A stretch of DNA of 64,000 bases from Bifidobacterium breve (GTDB lineage Bacteria; Actinomycetota; Thermoleophilia; Solirubrobacterales; Solirubrobacteraceae). The DNA is taken from assembly GCA_945889475.1 (NCBI GenBank), contig CAMDBT010000003.1, positions 41,690 to 105,689 on the forward strand. The letters run 5' to 3'. Below are positions 54,978-63,811 of this stretch, one piece after another (the stretch's first letter is position 1; the number at the start of each line of letters is the position of its first letter). Below the pieces are notes generated by a model. The model did not search any database. It had not been told where the DNA came from and worked only from the letters and a program-made list of their open reading frames with translations. The position numbers were made by a program, and so were the translations under genes.

Positions 54978-55916
54978 GTGGAACAGAGCGAATTTATCTG
55001 GATCAACGGGGAGTTCGTGCCGTGGGAGCAGGCCCAGGTGCACGTGCTGACGCATGCGCTGCACTACGGGACTTCGGTCTTCGAAGGGATTCGCTGCTAC
55101 GAGACCGAAATCGGCCCTGCGGTCTTTCGTCATCAGGACCACGTTGATCGCCTCTTCCGCTCGGCGCAGGCCTACTTCATGGAAATCCCTTACACGCCGG
55201 AGCAGGTCCGCAGTTCGACGCTTGAACTGATCTCTCGCAACAAACTCAGCTCCTGTTACATCCGGCCGATCGCATACCGCGGCTACGGCTCGATGGGGCT
55301 GTTCCCGCTGACGATTGACGTCGATCTAACGATCGCGGTCTGGGAATGGGGTCTCTATCTCGGCGAGGAAGGCAAGCGCGACGGAATTCGCGCGAAGATT
55401 TCAAGCTGGCGCAGGATCAGCCCAGAGACGTTGATCCCGCACGCCAAGGCTGGCGGCCAGTATCTCAACAGCATCCTCGCGAAGGTCGAGGCGCACAACG
55501 CCGGCTACGACGAGGCGTTGCTGCTCGACCATGTTGGCAACGTCTGCGAAGGGACCGGCGAGAACATCTTCGTCGTCCGCGACGGCGTGATCTACACGCC
55601 GCCGATGACCTCCTCAATTCTTGAGGGCATCACCCGCGATTCGATCATCAAGATTGCCGCCGATCTCGGTCACGAGGTCGTCGTCCGCGAGATCGCGGCC
55701 GATGAACTGTTGATTGCCGATGAGATCTTCCTGACCGGTACCGCTGCCGAAATGGTTCCGGTGCGCGAACTAGACGACCGCCCGATTGGGCGCGGTCAGC
55801 CTGGAGAGATCACAAACGCGCTGCTCGCGATCTACGAGGATGCGCTCTATGGTCGCGACGAGCGTTACCGCGACTGGCTCGACCCGGTGCCGGGGGCTTC
55901 ACCGGCGAGCCGATGA
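54978..55916 (+). CDS. ilvE: Branched-chain amino acid aminotransferase
   Basis: A fold-type IV PLP aminotransferase that completes leucine, isoleucine and valine; 312 residues. The PLP lysine is Lys157 in IPHAKAGGQYLNSILAK. The opening FIWINGEFVPWEQAQVHVLT, LHYGTSVFEGIRCYET and the catalytic-loop EGTGENIFVVRDGV and FLTGTAAEMVPVRELD are diagnostic. The GTG start has TAGGAG seven bases upstream. Its stop overlaps the cimA ATG (ATGA). Confidence 0.95.
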   Translation: MEQSEFIWINGEFVPWEQAQVHVLTHALHYGTSVFEGIRCYETEIGPAVFRHQDHVDRLFRSAQAYFMEIPYTPEQVRSSTLELISRNKLSSCYIRPIAYRGYGSMGLFPLTIDVDLTIAVWEWGLYLGEEGKRDGIRAKISSWRRISPETLIPHAKAGGQYLNSILAKVEAHNAGYDEALLLDHVGNVCEGTGENIFVVRDGVIYTPPMTSSILEGITRDSIIKIAADLGHEVVVREIAADELLIADEIFLTGTAAEMVPVRELDDRPIGRGQPGEITNALLAIYEDALYGRDERYRDWLDPVPGASPASR

Positions 55917-57490
55917 ATTCGACGATCCAGCTCTACGACGCAACCCTCCGCGACGGAATGGGTGGCGGCGGGATGAGCTTGACCGCGCAGGAGAAGCTGC
56001 GGGTGGTGGAACGTTTGGATGCGCTCGGGATCGACCTGATTGAGGCCGGCTTTCCTGCCTCAAACCCAAAGGAGGCTGAGCTTTTCGAGCTGCTCGCCGC
56101 CGCCCCGCTAGAGCACGCGGAGATCGTCGCTTTCGGGATGACCAGGCGGCGCGATACGGCGGCAGAAGAGGACGAAGGGCTGAAGCTCTTGGCGGCCTCG
56201 ATTGCGCCGATCGTGACGCTGGTTGGCAAGTCGTCGATGCTCCACGTCGAGAAGGTCGTAAGGGTCGCCCCGCAGGAGAACCTCGCGATGATCTCGGATT
56301 CGATCGCCTTTCTCGTCGCGCAGGGGAAGCGCGTGCTCTTCGACGCCGAACACTTCTTCGACGGATGGCTTGATAATCCGGGCTATGCGATTGAAACGCT
56401 CCGGGCGGCCGCCGACGGCGGAACCGAACGGTTGGTTCTCTGCGACACCAACGGAGGCTCGCTGCCGAACCAGATTGTGGCTGGCGTAACCGCCGTTCGC
56501 GAGGCACTGCCTGAGCTCGCGATCGGGATCCATACCCACGATGACGCCGGCTGCGCGGTCGCTAATTCTCTACTCGCGATCGAAGCTGGAGCGACTCAGG
56601 TTCAAGGAACGATAAATGGCATCGGCGAGCGGACCGGCAACGCCAATTTGGTCACGATCATCGCCGACCTTCAGATGAAGATGGGAATCGAAGTGCTTCC
56701 TGATGGTCATCTGGCGAAGCTGACGGAGACCGCTCACTTCGTTGACGAGCTGCTCAATCGGGCGCCGAATCCAGCCCAGCCGTATGTCGGCAAAAACGCT
56801 TTCGCGCACAAGGCCGGAATGCACGCCGCCGGCGTCAGCGCCGACTCAAGCACCTTTGAGCACGTTGAGCCCGGTGACGTCGGCAACCGCAGCGATGTAA
56901 TCGTCTCTGAGCTCGCTGGCCGCGCAACGATTGCCGACAAGGGCACGAGTGCGGGCCTAGAGCTCGACGACGAGACGAGTGCACGGATCGTCGAACGGGT
57001 CAAGCAGCTCGAGCACCTCGGCTACCAATTTGAGGCCGCGGACGGCTCCTTTGAGCTGCTTATGCGCCGCGAATCGGGTCAGTACGAGCCACTCTTTCGG
57101 CTTGAAAGCTGGCGCGTCAAGGTCGAGCAACAGGCAGAGGGAGAGGTCATCAGCGAGGCGACGATCGCGATCTGGTTGGGCGATAAACGCTACGAGCGCA
57201 GCGCAACTGGCAATGGCCCTGTAAACGCTCTCGACAGCGCGCTACGTAGCGCCGTGACCGAGGTTCATCCAGAGGTCGGCGAGGTCGAACTGGTCAACTA
57301 CAAGGTCCGGATTCTCGACGAGAGCCACGGCACCGACGCCGTCACTCGAGTACTGATCGACGCCTCCAACGGCGAGCGTGTTTGGGGCACCATCGGCGTT
57401 GGCGAGAACGTGATCGCGGCCTCCTGGCAGGCCCTCGTCGACTCGCTTGAGTTCCCGCAACAGCCAGGTAGACGCAAGGCCGAGAGCTAG
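55913..57490 (+). CDS. cimA: (R)-citramalate synthase
   Basis: Condenses pyruvate and acetyl-CoA to citramalate, starting a threonine-independent route to 2-oxobutyrate and isoleucine; 525 residues. The DRE-TIM barrel has YDATLRDGMGGGGMSL, the metal-binding HTHDDAGCAVANS and GIGERTGNANLVTI. MTRRRDT, LVGKSSMLHV and FDAEHFFDGW are CimA-type rather than LeuA-type segments. A C-terminal regulatory domain spans about 385-515. The MGGGGM loop replaces the AQGEGI-like residues common in CimA. LeuCD and LeuB upstream could process its product. Confidence 0.88.
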   Translation: MNSTIQLYDATLRDGMGGGGMSLTAQEKLRVVERLDALGIDLIEAGFPASNPKEAELFELLAAAPLEHAEIVAFGMTRRRDTAAEEDEGLKLLAASIAPIVTLVGKSSMLHVEKVVRVAPQENLAMISDSIAFLVAQGKRVLFDAEHFFDGWLDNPGYAIETLRAAADGGTERLVLCDTNGGSLPNQIVAGVTAVREALPELAIGIHTHDDAGCAVANSLLAIEAGATQVQGTINGIGERTGNANLVTIIADLQMKMGIEVLPDGHLAKLTETAHFVDELLNRAPNPAQPYVGKNAFAHKAGMHAAGVSADSSTFEHVEPGDVGNRSDVIVSELAGRATIADKGTSAGLELDDETSARIVERVKQLEHLGYQFEAADGSFELLMRRESGQYEPLFRLESWRVKVEQQAEGEVISEATIAIWLGDKRYERSATGNGPVNALDSALRSAVTEVHPEVGEVELVNYKVRILDESHGTDAVTRVLIDASNGERVWGTIGVGENVIAASWQALVDSLEFPQQPGRRKAES

Positions 57491-57492
57491 CG

Positions 57493-58602
57493 ATGGCCGA
57501 GCCGATCCCTCTCGCCAGACCGTCTATCGGTGAGGCCGAGGAGCAGGCCGTAATCGAAGTTCTCCGCTCCGGGCAGCTCTCGCTGGGTCCGCGCGTGGGC
57601 AGCTTCGAGCAGGCCTTCGCTAGCCGTGTCAACGCTCCCTACGCCAGCGCTGTGTCGAGTGGGACCGCAGGCCTTCAATTGGCGCTGCGGGCGAGCGGCG
57701 TGAGCGACGGCGACGAGGTTGTTACGTCACCGCTCTCATTCGTTGCCAGCGCCAACGTCTGCGTGATGGAGCGAGCAACGCCGGTATTCGCCGATGTCGA
57801 TGCAGTCACGCTAACGCTCGATCCCGACGCCGCCGCGGCCGCAGTTACGCAGCGAACGACCGCAATCCTGCCGGTCCACATCTTCGGCTACCCGGCCTCT
57901 ATGGAGCCACTCGAGGAGCTCGGTCTGCCAATCGTTGAGGACGCTTGCGAGGCGCTCGGTGCGCGCTACGCGGATGGCCGAACGGTCGGTGGCCGTGGCC
58001 ATCCTGCCGTCTTTGGCTTCTATGCCAACAAGCAGATCACCACTGGAGAGGGCGGAATGGTCTGCGTCGGCGATCAGGAAGTGAAGCAACGCATTGATTC
58101 GGAGCGCAATCAGGGCCGCGCTCCCGACATGGATTGGCTCGACCACGAGCGACTCGGCTTCAACTTCCGTCTTAGCGACATCGCCTGCGCCCTAGGGATC
58201 GTGCAGCTCGCACGACTCGACGAGATGATCGCTGCCCGTCAACGTGTCGCGCAGCTCTACTACGAAGGGCTAGGCGGGATCGAGGGCTTGACATTGCCCT
58301 GCGCCGACCGTGGCGAAGAGCGTCGCGGCTGGTTTGTCTTTGTCGTTCAGCTGCCGCAGACGGTCGAGCGCGACGCAGCGATCCGGCGTTTAGCGGAGCT
58401 TGGAGTTCAGAGCAAGCCGTACCTACCCGCGATCCACCTGATGGCCTATTACAGGGAGAAGTTCGGCCACAGAGAGGGAGAGTTCCCGGTCTGCGAGGCG
58501 GTTGCATCACAGTCGATCGCGCTGCCGTTTTTCCCCGAGCTGACTAGCGGCCAAGTTGAACGGGTCTGTGCAGCGCTGCGCGAGACGCTCGGGCAGACCT
58601 AG
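57493..58602 (+). CDS. DegT/DnrJ/EryC1/StrS-family aminotransferase
   Basis: A PLP-dependent aminotransferase family that usually acts on nucleotide-activated keto sugars; 369 residues. The PLP lysine is Lys180 in FGFYANKQITTGEGGM. SSGTAGLQLALRASGV, VVTSPLSFVASANV, LPIVEDACEALGARY and NFRLSDIACALGIVQL are family signatures. It starts two bases after cimA, so it is probably at the end of the leu operon, but there are no sugar-nucleotide genes nearby. Its substrate is unknown; the usual annotation as cell-surface sugar aminotransferase is only by family. Confidence 0.85.
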   Translation: MAEPIPLARPSIGEAEEQAVIEVLRSGQLSLGPRVGSFEQAFASRVNAPYASAVSSGTAGLQLALRASGVSDGDEVVTSPLSFVASANVCVMERATPVFADVDAVTLTLDPDAAAAAVTQRTTAILPVHIFGYPASMEPLEELGLPIVEDACEALGARYADGRTVGGRGHPAVFGFYANKQITTGEGGMVCVGDQEVKQRIDSERNQGRAPDMDWLDHERLGFNFRLSDIACALGIVQLARLDEMIAARQRVAQLYYEGLGGIEGLTLPCADRGEERRGWFVFVVQLPQTVERDAAIRRLAELGVQSKPYLPAIHLMAYYREKFGHREGEFPVCEAVASQSIALPFFPELTSGQVERVCAALRETLGQT

Positions 58603-58605
58603 ACT
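58600..58605 (+). promoter_or_regulatory. -10-like element of argH
   Basis: TAGACT overlaps the preceding stop codon and ends nine bases before the argH ATG at 58615. Confidence 0.5.
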
Positions 58606-58614
58606 CGCCGGGCA

Positions 58615-59973
58615 ATGAACCGCTTCGGTGAACCGCCAGACCCAGATTTCGACGCGATCAATCGCTCGCTTGACGTTGACAGCCGGCTTTGGCCGTTCGA
58701 CGTCGCGCAGTCGCGCGCTCACGTCTCGATGCTCGCTGCGCAGGGGATCATCAGCGCCGAAGACGCGGGCCTGATTACCGACGCGCTGACGGCCGTCGAG
58801 GGGGAGTTGGAAGCTGGTCTTTTCCCGTTCGAGGCGAGCGACGAAGACATTCACATGGCGATCGAGCGGCGCGTCAGTGAAATCGCCGGCGAGGCCGGGG
58901 GGCGGATCCACACTGCGCGCTCGCGCAATGATCAGGTGGCGACCGATCTTGCGCTCTTTACGCGGCAGGCAGCCGCCGACACGATAATTGAAATAGAGCG
59001 GTTGATCGCAGCTTTGACCGACGCCGCCGAGGCGCACCTTGATTGGCCGCTGCCTGGGTACACGCACCTTCAGCGCGCACAGCCGGTCTATCTCTCGCAC
59101 CATCTTCTGGCCTACGTCTGGATGCTCCAGCGCGACCGTCAGCGTTTCGAGTTTGTAGCCTCACAGTGCACTTTGCTTCCGCTCGGATCCGGGGCTTTGG
59201 CGGGCGTGAACTTCAACACCGACCGCCGGCGCGTCGCCGACGAGCTTGGCTTCGAAGGCGTTTCACCGAACTCGCTCGACGCCGTCAGTAACCGCGACTT
59301 CGTCGTCGACTATCTCTCGGCAGCCGCGCTCTGCGCCACGCACCTATCACGGCTCGGCGGCGAGCTGGTGCTCTGGTCGAGTCAGGAATTCGGTTTCGTT
59401 GAACTGCCGGACCGTTGGACCAGCGGATCGTCGCGGATGCCGCAGAAGAAGAACCCCGATGCTGGCGAGCTGCTTCGGGCCAAGGCGCCCCGCGTCGTCG
59501 GCGACCTCAGCTCGTTCCTAGGGGTACTTCACGGGCTACCGCTCGCCTACAACAAAGACATGCAGGAGGACAAGGAGTACCTCTTTGACGCTGTCGACAC
59601 GATGCAGCTAACGCTCGCCGCAGCTCGCGGAATGATTGAAGGGGCGAGCTTCGAGCGCGAGCGAATGGCCGCCGCCGCAGCGGACGGAATGATCGCTGCA
59701 ACCGATCTCGCCGATCTGCTCGTGCGACGCGGCGTGCCGTTCCGCCAGAGCCACGAGATCGTCGGCCAGATGGTTCGCGAGACGCTCGCCGCCGATCGCC
59801 AGCTCAGCTCTCTGTCACTCGAACAGCTGCAGAGCTATAGCCCCGAACTCGACGATGAAGCGATCGCCCTTCTGGCCCAGGACGGCTGGCTCGAGTCGAA
59901 AGCCAGCGAGGGCGGCACCGCGCTAGCCCGCGTCAGGGAACAGTTAGCCGCGGCGCGCGAACTGCTCGGCTAG
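58615..59973 (+). CDS. argH: Argininosuccinate lyase
   Basis: Splits argininosuccinate to arginine and fumarate; 452 residues. The superfamily signature GSSRMPQKKNPD (271-282) carries the catalytic Ser273. The usual third variable residue is Ile or Ala, and here it is Arg. HTARSRNDQVATDLALF, GYTHLQRAQPV and NKDMQEDKEYLFDAVDT are conserved. It is far from the other arginine genes, downstream of the leu cluster, with its own TAGACT element. Convergent with the penicillin-binding protein gene. Confidence 0.95.
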   Translation: MNRFGEPPDPDFDAINRSLDVDSRLWPFDVAQSRAHVSMLAAQGIISAEDAGLITDALTAVEGELEAGLFPFEASDEDIHMAIERRVSEIAGEAGGRIHTARSRNDQVATDLALFTRQAAADTIIEIERLIAALTDAAEAHLDWPLPGYTHLQRAQPVYLSHHLLAYVWMLQRDRQRFEFVASQCTLLPLGSGALAGVNFNTDRRRVADELGFEGVSPNSLDAVSNRDFVVDYLSAAALCATHLSRLGGELVLWSSQEFGFVELPDRWTSGSSRMPQKKNPDAGELLRAKAPRVVGDLSSFLGVLHGLPLAYNKDMQEDKEYLFDAVDTMQLTLAAARGMIEGASFERERMAAAAADGMIAATDLADLLVRRGVPFRQSHEIVGQMVRETLAADRQLSSLSLEQLQSYSPELDDEAIALLAQDGWLESKASEGGTALARVREQLAAARELLG

Positions 59974-59987
59974 CAGCTGGGCGGAGG

Positions 59988-62216
59988 CTATTCCGACGGT
60001 GCCGCTGCGCCGCCACCGCCATTCGATGGCGGCGGAGCTGGAGCTGGAGCTGGGGTCGGTTCTGGGTCTGGAGCTGGAGTCGGGGTCCCACCATCGCCGC
60101 CGCCCCCGTCGTTGCCGGCCCCGTCGTTTACACCACCACCGTAGTTGCCACCATCACCGGTGCCGTCGCCGCTCGAATCAAACGTGCCCGGCGCCGCGCC
60201 GCCGCCGCTGTCGGTCAGAGCATCGGCATTCTTGTTCTCGGCCCGGCGCTGGAGGAGCGCCTGAATCTGTACTACGAAGTCGTGCCAGATTACCGCTGGG
60301 AACGTGCCGCCGACGACCGGGTTGCCTTCGTATTCGGTCTTCATCGGCTGCGTGCGGTCGGCGTAGCCGACCCAGACCGCGATCGTGTAGCGCTCGGTGA
60401 ATCCGACAAACCAGGCGTCGCCAAAGTTTTCCGTTGTGCCGGTCTTGCCGGCTGCGAAGCCGCCGTACTGCGCTTCGCGACCGGTTCCTGAGTTGACTAC
60501 GGCCTGCATCTGACCAGTGACCGCCTGTGCGACCTCGGCCGAGATCACTCGCTTGCCACGAAGACGGTTTCGAGCGATCGGCTCGCCGGTAGTCACGTCA
60601 GTGACATCTTCAATCCCAACCGGCCCCCGTTCAGGAGCACCAAGCGTTCCCGAGATCCGTTTGCCACCGGCGGCAAAACTCTGGAAGGCGTGTGCCCAAT
60701 CGAGCACCGAGACGCCCTGCCTGAAGGCGCCCAGTGTCATCGCCGGATTAGTCGAAACGGGCGAACGAACGCCCATCTTGGTGATCAGTTTCGCGACTCG
60801 CTCAGTCCCGACGTCCAGTCCAACGGCAGCAAAAACGGCGTTGTCAGAAACCGTTAGGGCCGACCCCAGATCGCGGCTGCCGGAGTAGATATTGTCGAAG
60901 TTGTTGACGGTGAATTTCTCTCCATCGTCTCCCGGCACGTCGAAGACGCGCTTGCGCGACTCCCAGACCGAGCCGAGCCCGTAGCCCTTGCGCAGCGCGG
61001 CGGCCAGAATGAACGGTTTGACCGTCGAGCCCGGCTGGCGCTGACCTTGGGTCGCGAGGTTGAAGGGACGCACCTGGTAGTCGCGACCACCGATCATCGC
61101 CTTGACCTCACCGGTCTTGTTGTCGATCGCGACGAGAGCCGCTGAGGGCCCATCTGGATCACCTAGGTTCTGATTGATCGCCTGCTCAGCAGCTTGCTGG
61201 AAGTCAAGGTCAAGCGAGGTCCGCACTCGCAGACCGCCCTCAAACGCGCGCCGAACGCCAAAGTGATCGACCAGCTGCTGGCTTACCCAAGTTGTGAAGT
61301 AGGGCGCTTTCGTATCGACAGATGGGGGGACGACAAGTGCGGGAAGTCCTTCGGCAACGGCTCCGTCGTGTTCGCTCGCCTTGATCCGTCCTTGATCACG
61401 CATCTTGCCGAGCACCACGTTGCGCCGTTGCAGCGCGGCTTCGGGGCGCGCGACAGGGTCGAAAGCGGACGGGTTGGCAATCACCGCAGTCAGCAGTGCC
61501 GCCTCGGCGACACTTAGCTCCGAAGCACAGGGCCTCTCTTTGACACCGCAGCCGACGTGGTTTGCGTCGCGGCCAAAGTAGACCCGCGCAGCTGACTCGA
61601 TCCCGTAGGCGCCGTTACCGAAGTAGATCGAGTTGAGGTATTCGCTGAGGATCTTCTCCTTCGACCACTTGCGTGTTAGGTGGTATGCCAGCGCCGACTC
61701 GCGCAGCTTCTGCGTCACCGTCCGCTGGTTCTGTGCTCCGAGCGCGTTCTTGACGAACTGTTGCGTGATCGTCGAGCCACCTTGCCTTGCCCCGCCGACG
61801 ATTGTGTCCTGCACAAATGCGCGCATGATTCCGCGCGGATCGACGCCGTTATTCTCATAGAAGCGTTGATCCTCGACCGAAATCACGGCGCTGCGCATGA
61901 ACGGTGAAATCTCCGAATAGGGGATTAGAACCCTGTTTCGACTGCTCTTTAGGATCCCGAGCGGTCTGCCCAAGGCGTCGAGTAGAACCGAATTGCGAGC
62001 CGATTTGAAGCCGTTCGAGCTCTGAAGATTCGGTAGCTCGGAGGCAACCGCCATCATCATTCCGAAGGCGGTCGCAACGAGCGCCAACGCCGCCAGCGGT
62101 AGCGCGATCAGCAGCAGCCTGAGGCGCTTTACGCGCGGCTTTCGAACCCTTGGTTGGGGCGACTCGACGTCGGCGTCGACGCCGGCAGTTGGATTCTCGT
62201 CCTGTTCGTCGGTCAT
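59988..62216 (-). CDS. Class A penicillin-binding protein (transglycosylase/transpeptidase)
   Basis: A bifunctional peptidoglycan synthase, 742 residues, anchored by one span (about 33-57). The GT51 domain has ISVEDQRFYENNGVDPRG with the catalytic glutamate, GGSTITQQFVKN and RKWSKEKILSEYLNSIYFG. The transpeptidase domain has the SxxK motif PGSTVKPFILAAAL, SDN in LTVSDNAVFAA, and AGKTGTTENFGDAWFVG. The C-terminal 80 or so residues are low-complexity Gly, Asp, Pro and Ala. The start at 62216 (MTDEQDENP) is preferred, because the frame to 62498 runs through the tyrS 5' region. It shares a 115-bp divergent gap with tyrS. Confidence 0.93.
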   Translation of the reverse strand: MTDEQDENPTAGVDADVESPQPRVRKPRVKRLRLLLIALPLAALALVATAFGMMMAVASELPNLQSSNGFKSARNSVLLDALGRPLGILKSSRNRVLIPYSEISPFMRSAVISVEDQRFYENNGVDPRGIMRAFVQDTIVGGARQGGSTITQQFVKNALGAQNQRTVTQKLRESALAYHLTRKWSKEKILSEYLNSIYFGNGAYGIESAARVYFGRDANHVGCGVKERPCASELSVAEAALLTAVIANPSAFDPVARPEAALQRRNVVLGKMRDQGRIKASEHDGAVAEGLPALVVPPSVDTKAPYFTTWVSQQLVDHFGVRRAFEGGLRVRTSLDLDFQQAAEQAINQNLGDPDGPSAALVAIDNKTGEVKAMIGGRDYQVRPFNLATQGQRQPGSTVKPFILAAALRKGYGLGSVWESRKRVFDVPGDDGEKFTVNNFDNIYSGSRDLGSALTVSDNAVFAAVGLDVGTERVAKLITKMGVRSPVSTNPAMTLGAFRQGVSVLDWAHAFQSFAAGGKRISGTLGAPERGPVGIEDVTDVTTGEPIARNRLRGKRVISAEVAQAVTGQMQAVVNSGTGREAQYGGFAAGKTGTTENFGDAWFVGFTERYTIAVWVGYADRTQPMKTEYEGNPVVGGTFPAVIWHDFVVQIQALLQRRAENKNADALTDSGGGAAPGTFDSSGDGTGDGGNYGGGVNDGAGNDGGGGDGGTPTPAPDPEPTPAPAPAPPPSNGGGGAAAPSE

Positions 62217-62317
62217 CTGTCGTTCGCTAAGGAGCGGCTCGCCTCGGAGCGGCCTGAACACGATCAAGCTGCGCACTAGGTCCCTGATCGTGAAGGCGTC
62301 CTGCTCTCTGCTCAGAC

Positions 62318-62323
62318 TAGCAT
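62318..62323 (+). promoter_or_regulatory. Leaderless-type -10 element of tyrS
   Basis: TAGCAT ends eight bases before ATG 62332, with no Shine-Dalgarno. It supports this start over the upstream in-frame start at 62290. Confidence 0.5.
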
Positions 62324-62331
62324 TGGCTCCG

Positions 62332-63522
62332 ATGGAATCCGCCGCTTCGAAATCAGCCCAGCTCAACCGCAATGGTGCGGAGGAGCTTCCGGCCGGCTCG
62401 CTGGAAGAGAAGCTCGCACTCGCAGAGAAAGAGGGGCGGCAGTTGCGCGTCAAGCTCGGTCTCGATCCGACCGCGCCCGACATCCATCTCGGCCACACGG
62501 TCGTCCTGACGAAGCTGCGGGAGTTCCAAGATCTGGGCCACCGCGTCGTTCTGATTGTCGGCGATTACACCGCTCGCGTCGGCGATCCAAGCGGGCGATC
62601 CGAGACCCGACCGGTGCTGAGCGACGAAGAGATCATCGCCAACGCGAACAGCTACGAGGCCCAGGCTGGCCAGATCCTCGACCGCGACCCGGACCGCTAC
62701 GAGCTGCGGTTCAACAGCGAGTGGCTTGAGATGCCGACGGCTGAGCTGTTGGCGCTACTGCGCACGACCACGGTGGCCCAGCTGCTTGAGCGCGAGGACT
62801 TCGCAAACCGTTACAAGGGCGGCACACCGATCTCGCTGCTGGAGCTGCTCTACCCGCTAATGCAGGGCTACGACTCAGTCGCCATTCAGGCCGACGTGGA
62901 GATCGGCGGCACCGACCAGACCTTCAACATCCTGCTCGGCCGTGACATTCAGCGCCACTACGGGCTGCCTGAGCAAGCCGTGCTGACGATGCCGATCCTG
63001 ACCGGCATTGACGGCGTGGAGAAGATGTCGAAGACGAAGGGCAACGAAATCGCGATCGAAGCCAGCGCCGACGAGATGTTTGGACGTACGATGCGCCTGC
63101 CGGACGAAGCGATGGAGAACTGGTTCGCGCTGCTAGCGATCCCAGCGCCGGCCGACGGCATCGGTCCGCGTGACGCAAAGGTCGCGCTAGCGAAAGCAAT
63201 CGTCGAACGTTTTCACGGCAGCGGCGCGGCCGATGCGGCGGAAGCTCAATTCGTCAGCCAGTTCGTCGACCACGAGACCCCAGAGCAGCTCGAAAGCTTC
63301 GCCTTCTCAGCCCCCGACGGGGCCGTTCATCTGCCCGCGGCGCTGGCCGACGCGTTCGGAATTTCGCGCTCAGAGGCCCGCCGTTTAGTCGAACAGGGCG
63401 GCGTCAAGGTCGATGGCGCCGTGCTAGATGCGAAGCAGCTTGACGTTGATCCGGGGCTCTTGTCCGACGCGGTCGTTCAGATCGGCCGGAGACGCTTCAA
63501 GCGGTTCGAGTTAGAGCCGTAA
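62332..63522 (+). CDS. tyrS: Tyrosine--tRNA ligase
   Basis: A class I synthetase charging tRNA-Tyr; 396 residues. The HIGH-type motif is in LDPTAPDIHLGHTVVLTKLR, and the KMSKS loop is KMSKTKGNEI. GDYTARVGDPSGRSETRP and ADVEIGGTDQTFNILLGRD place it with the TyrZ-like (type 2) enzymes. A C-terminal S4 RNA-binding domain (about 330-390, EARRLVEQGGVKVDGAVLDA) is present. It lies directly upstream of the rRNA promoter. Confidence 0.95.
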   Translation: MESAASKSAQLNRNGAEELPAGSLEEKLALAEKEGRQLRVKLGLDPTAPDIHLGHTVVLTKLREFQDLGHRVVLIVGDYTARVGDPSGRSETRPVLSDEEIIANANSYEAQAGQILDRDPDRYELRFNSEWLEMPTAELLALLRTTTVAQLLEREDFANRYKGGTPISLLELLYPLMQGYDSVAIQADVEIGGTDQTFNILLGRDIQRHYGLPEQAVLTMPILTGIDGVEKMSKTKGNEIAIEASADEMFGRTMRLPDEAMENWFALLAIPAPADGIGPRDAKVALAKAIVERFHGSGAADAAEAQFVSQFVDHETPEQLESFAFSAPDGAVHLPAALADAFGISRSEARRLVEQGGVKVDGAVLDAKQLDVDPGLLSDAVVQIGRRRFKRFELEP

Positions 63523-63536
63523 AGCGGCCGCTTTCC

Positions 63537-63545
63537 TGCTATGAT
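63537..63545 (+). promoter_or_regulatory. Extended -10 promoter of the rRNA operon
   Basis: TGCTATGAT is a TGn-extended -10 with a near-consensus hexamer (TATGAT). No convincing -35 is seen at 16-18 bp. Transcription would start near 63552, giving a leader of about 325 nt before 16S. Confidence 0.55.
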
Positions 63546-63562
63546 TCCGAGCGATCGTAAGT

Positions 63563-63622
63563 AGGGGCGAAGTTGCTCCACGCTGCGGTCCGGTTCCCAG
63601 CGCTCCGTCGCTGGGCGCCCCT
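63563..63622 (+). repeat. Nested inverted repeats in the rRNA leader
   Basis: AGGGGCG (63563-63569) pairs with CGCCCCT (63616-63622). Inside it CCCAGCG (63596-63602) pairs with CGCTGGG (63609-63615), so the two stems stack directly. No T-run follows, which argues against termination. Confidence 0.55.
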
Positions 63623-63651
63623 CGAGAAGGAATCCCCTTCCCGTACGGGTG

Positions 63652-63675
63652 TGTCGGTCTTTGAAAACTCAACAG
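63652..63675 (+). promoter_or_regulatory. Candidate boxA antitermination element of the rRNA leader
   Basis: The segment around GTCTTTGAAAACTCAACAG resembles the CTTTGAAAACT boxA-like sequence found before 16S in many Gram-positive rRNA operons, where Nus factors bind. Confidence 0.45.
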
Positions 63676-63685
63676 CATGCGTACC

Positions 63686-63710
63686 TCCGGGTCTGAACAC
63701 CTGACCCGGA
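63686..63710 (+). repeat. Perfect 8-bp hairpin in the rRNA leader
   Basis: TCCGGGTC (63686-63693) pairs with GACCCGGA (63703-63710) across a 9-nt loop. Confidence 0.55.
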
Positions 63711-63727
63711 TGTGCGTCCAGGTTCGA

Positions 63728-63763
63728 ACCGCCGGTGGCCGGCTGTGCTGGCCACGTGGCGGT
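63728..63763 (+). repeat. Two-part hairpin in the rRNA leader
   Basis: ACCGCC (63728-63733) pairs with GGCGGT (63758-63763), and inner GTGGCC (63735-63740) pairs with GGCCAC (63750-63755), separated by a small internal loop. Confidence 0.55.
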
Positions 63764-63787
63764 CTGAGTAGTAACCAGTCAAGACCG

Positions 63788-63811
63788 CGGCACCCCGTGT
63801 ACGAGGTGCCG
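63788..63811 (+). repeat. 7-bp hairpin in the rRNA leader near 16S
   Basis: CGGCACC (63788-63794) pairs with GGTGCCG (63805-63811) across a 10-nt loop, about 65 bases before the 16S 5' end. Confidence 0.5.

Noticed and set aside
63596..63615. CCCAGCG/CGCTGGG hairpin as a tyrS terminator
   Set aside because: No following T-run, and it lies downstream of the rRNA extended -10, so it is more likely leader structure.
63721..63730. GGTTCGAACC resembling a tRNA T-arm in the rRNA leader
   Set aside because: No acceptor stem, D-arm or anticodon arm can be placed around it; it is better explained as part of the leader hairpins.
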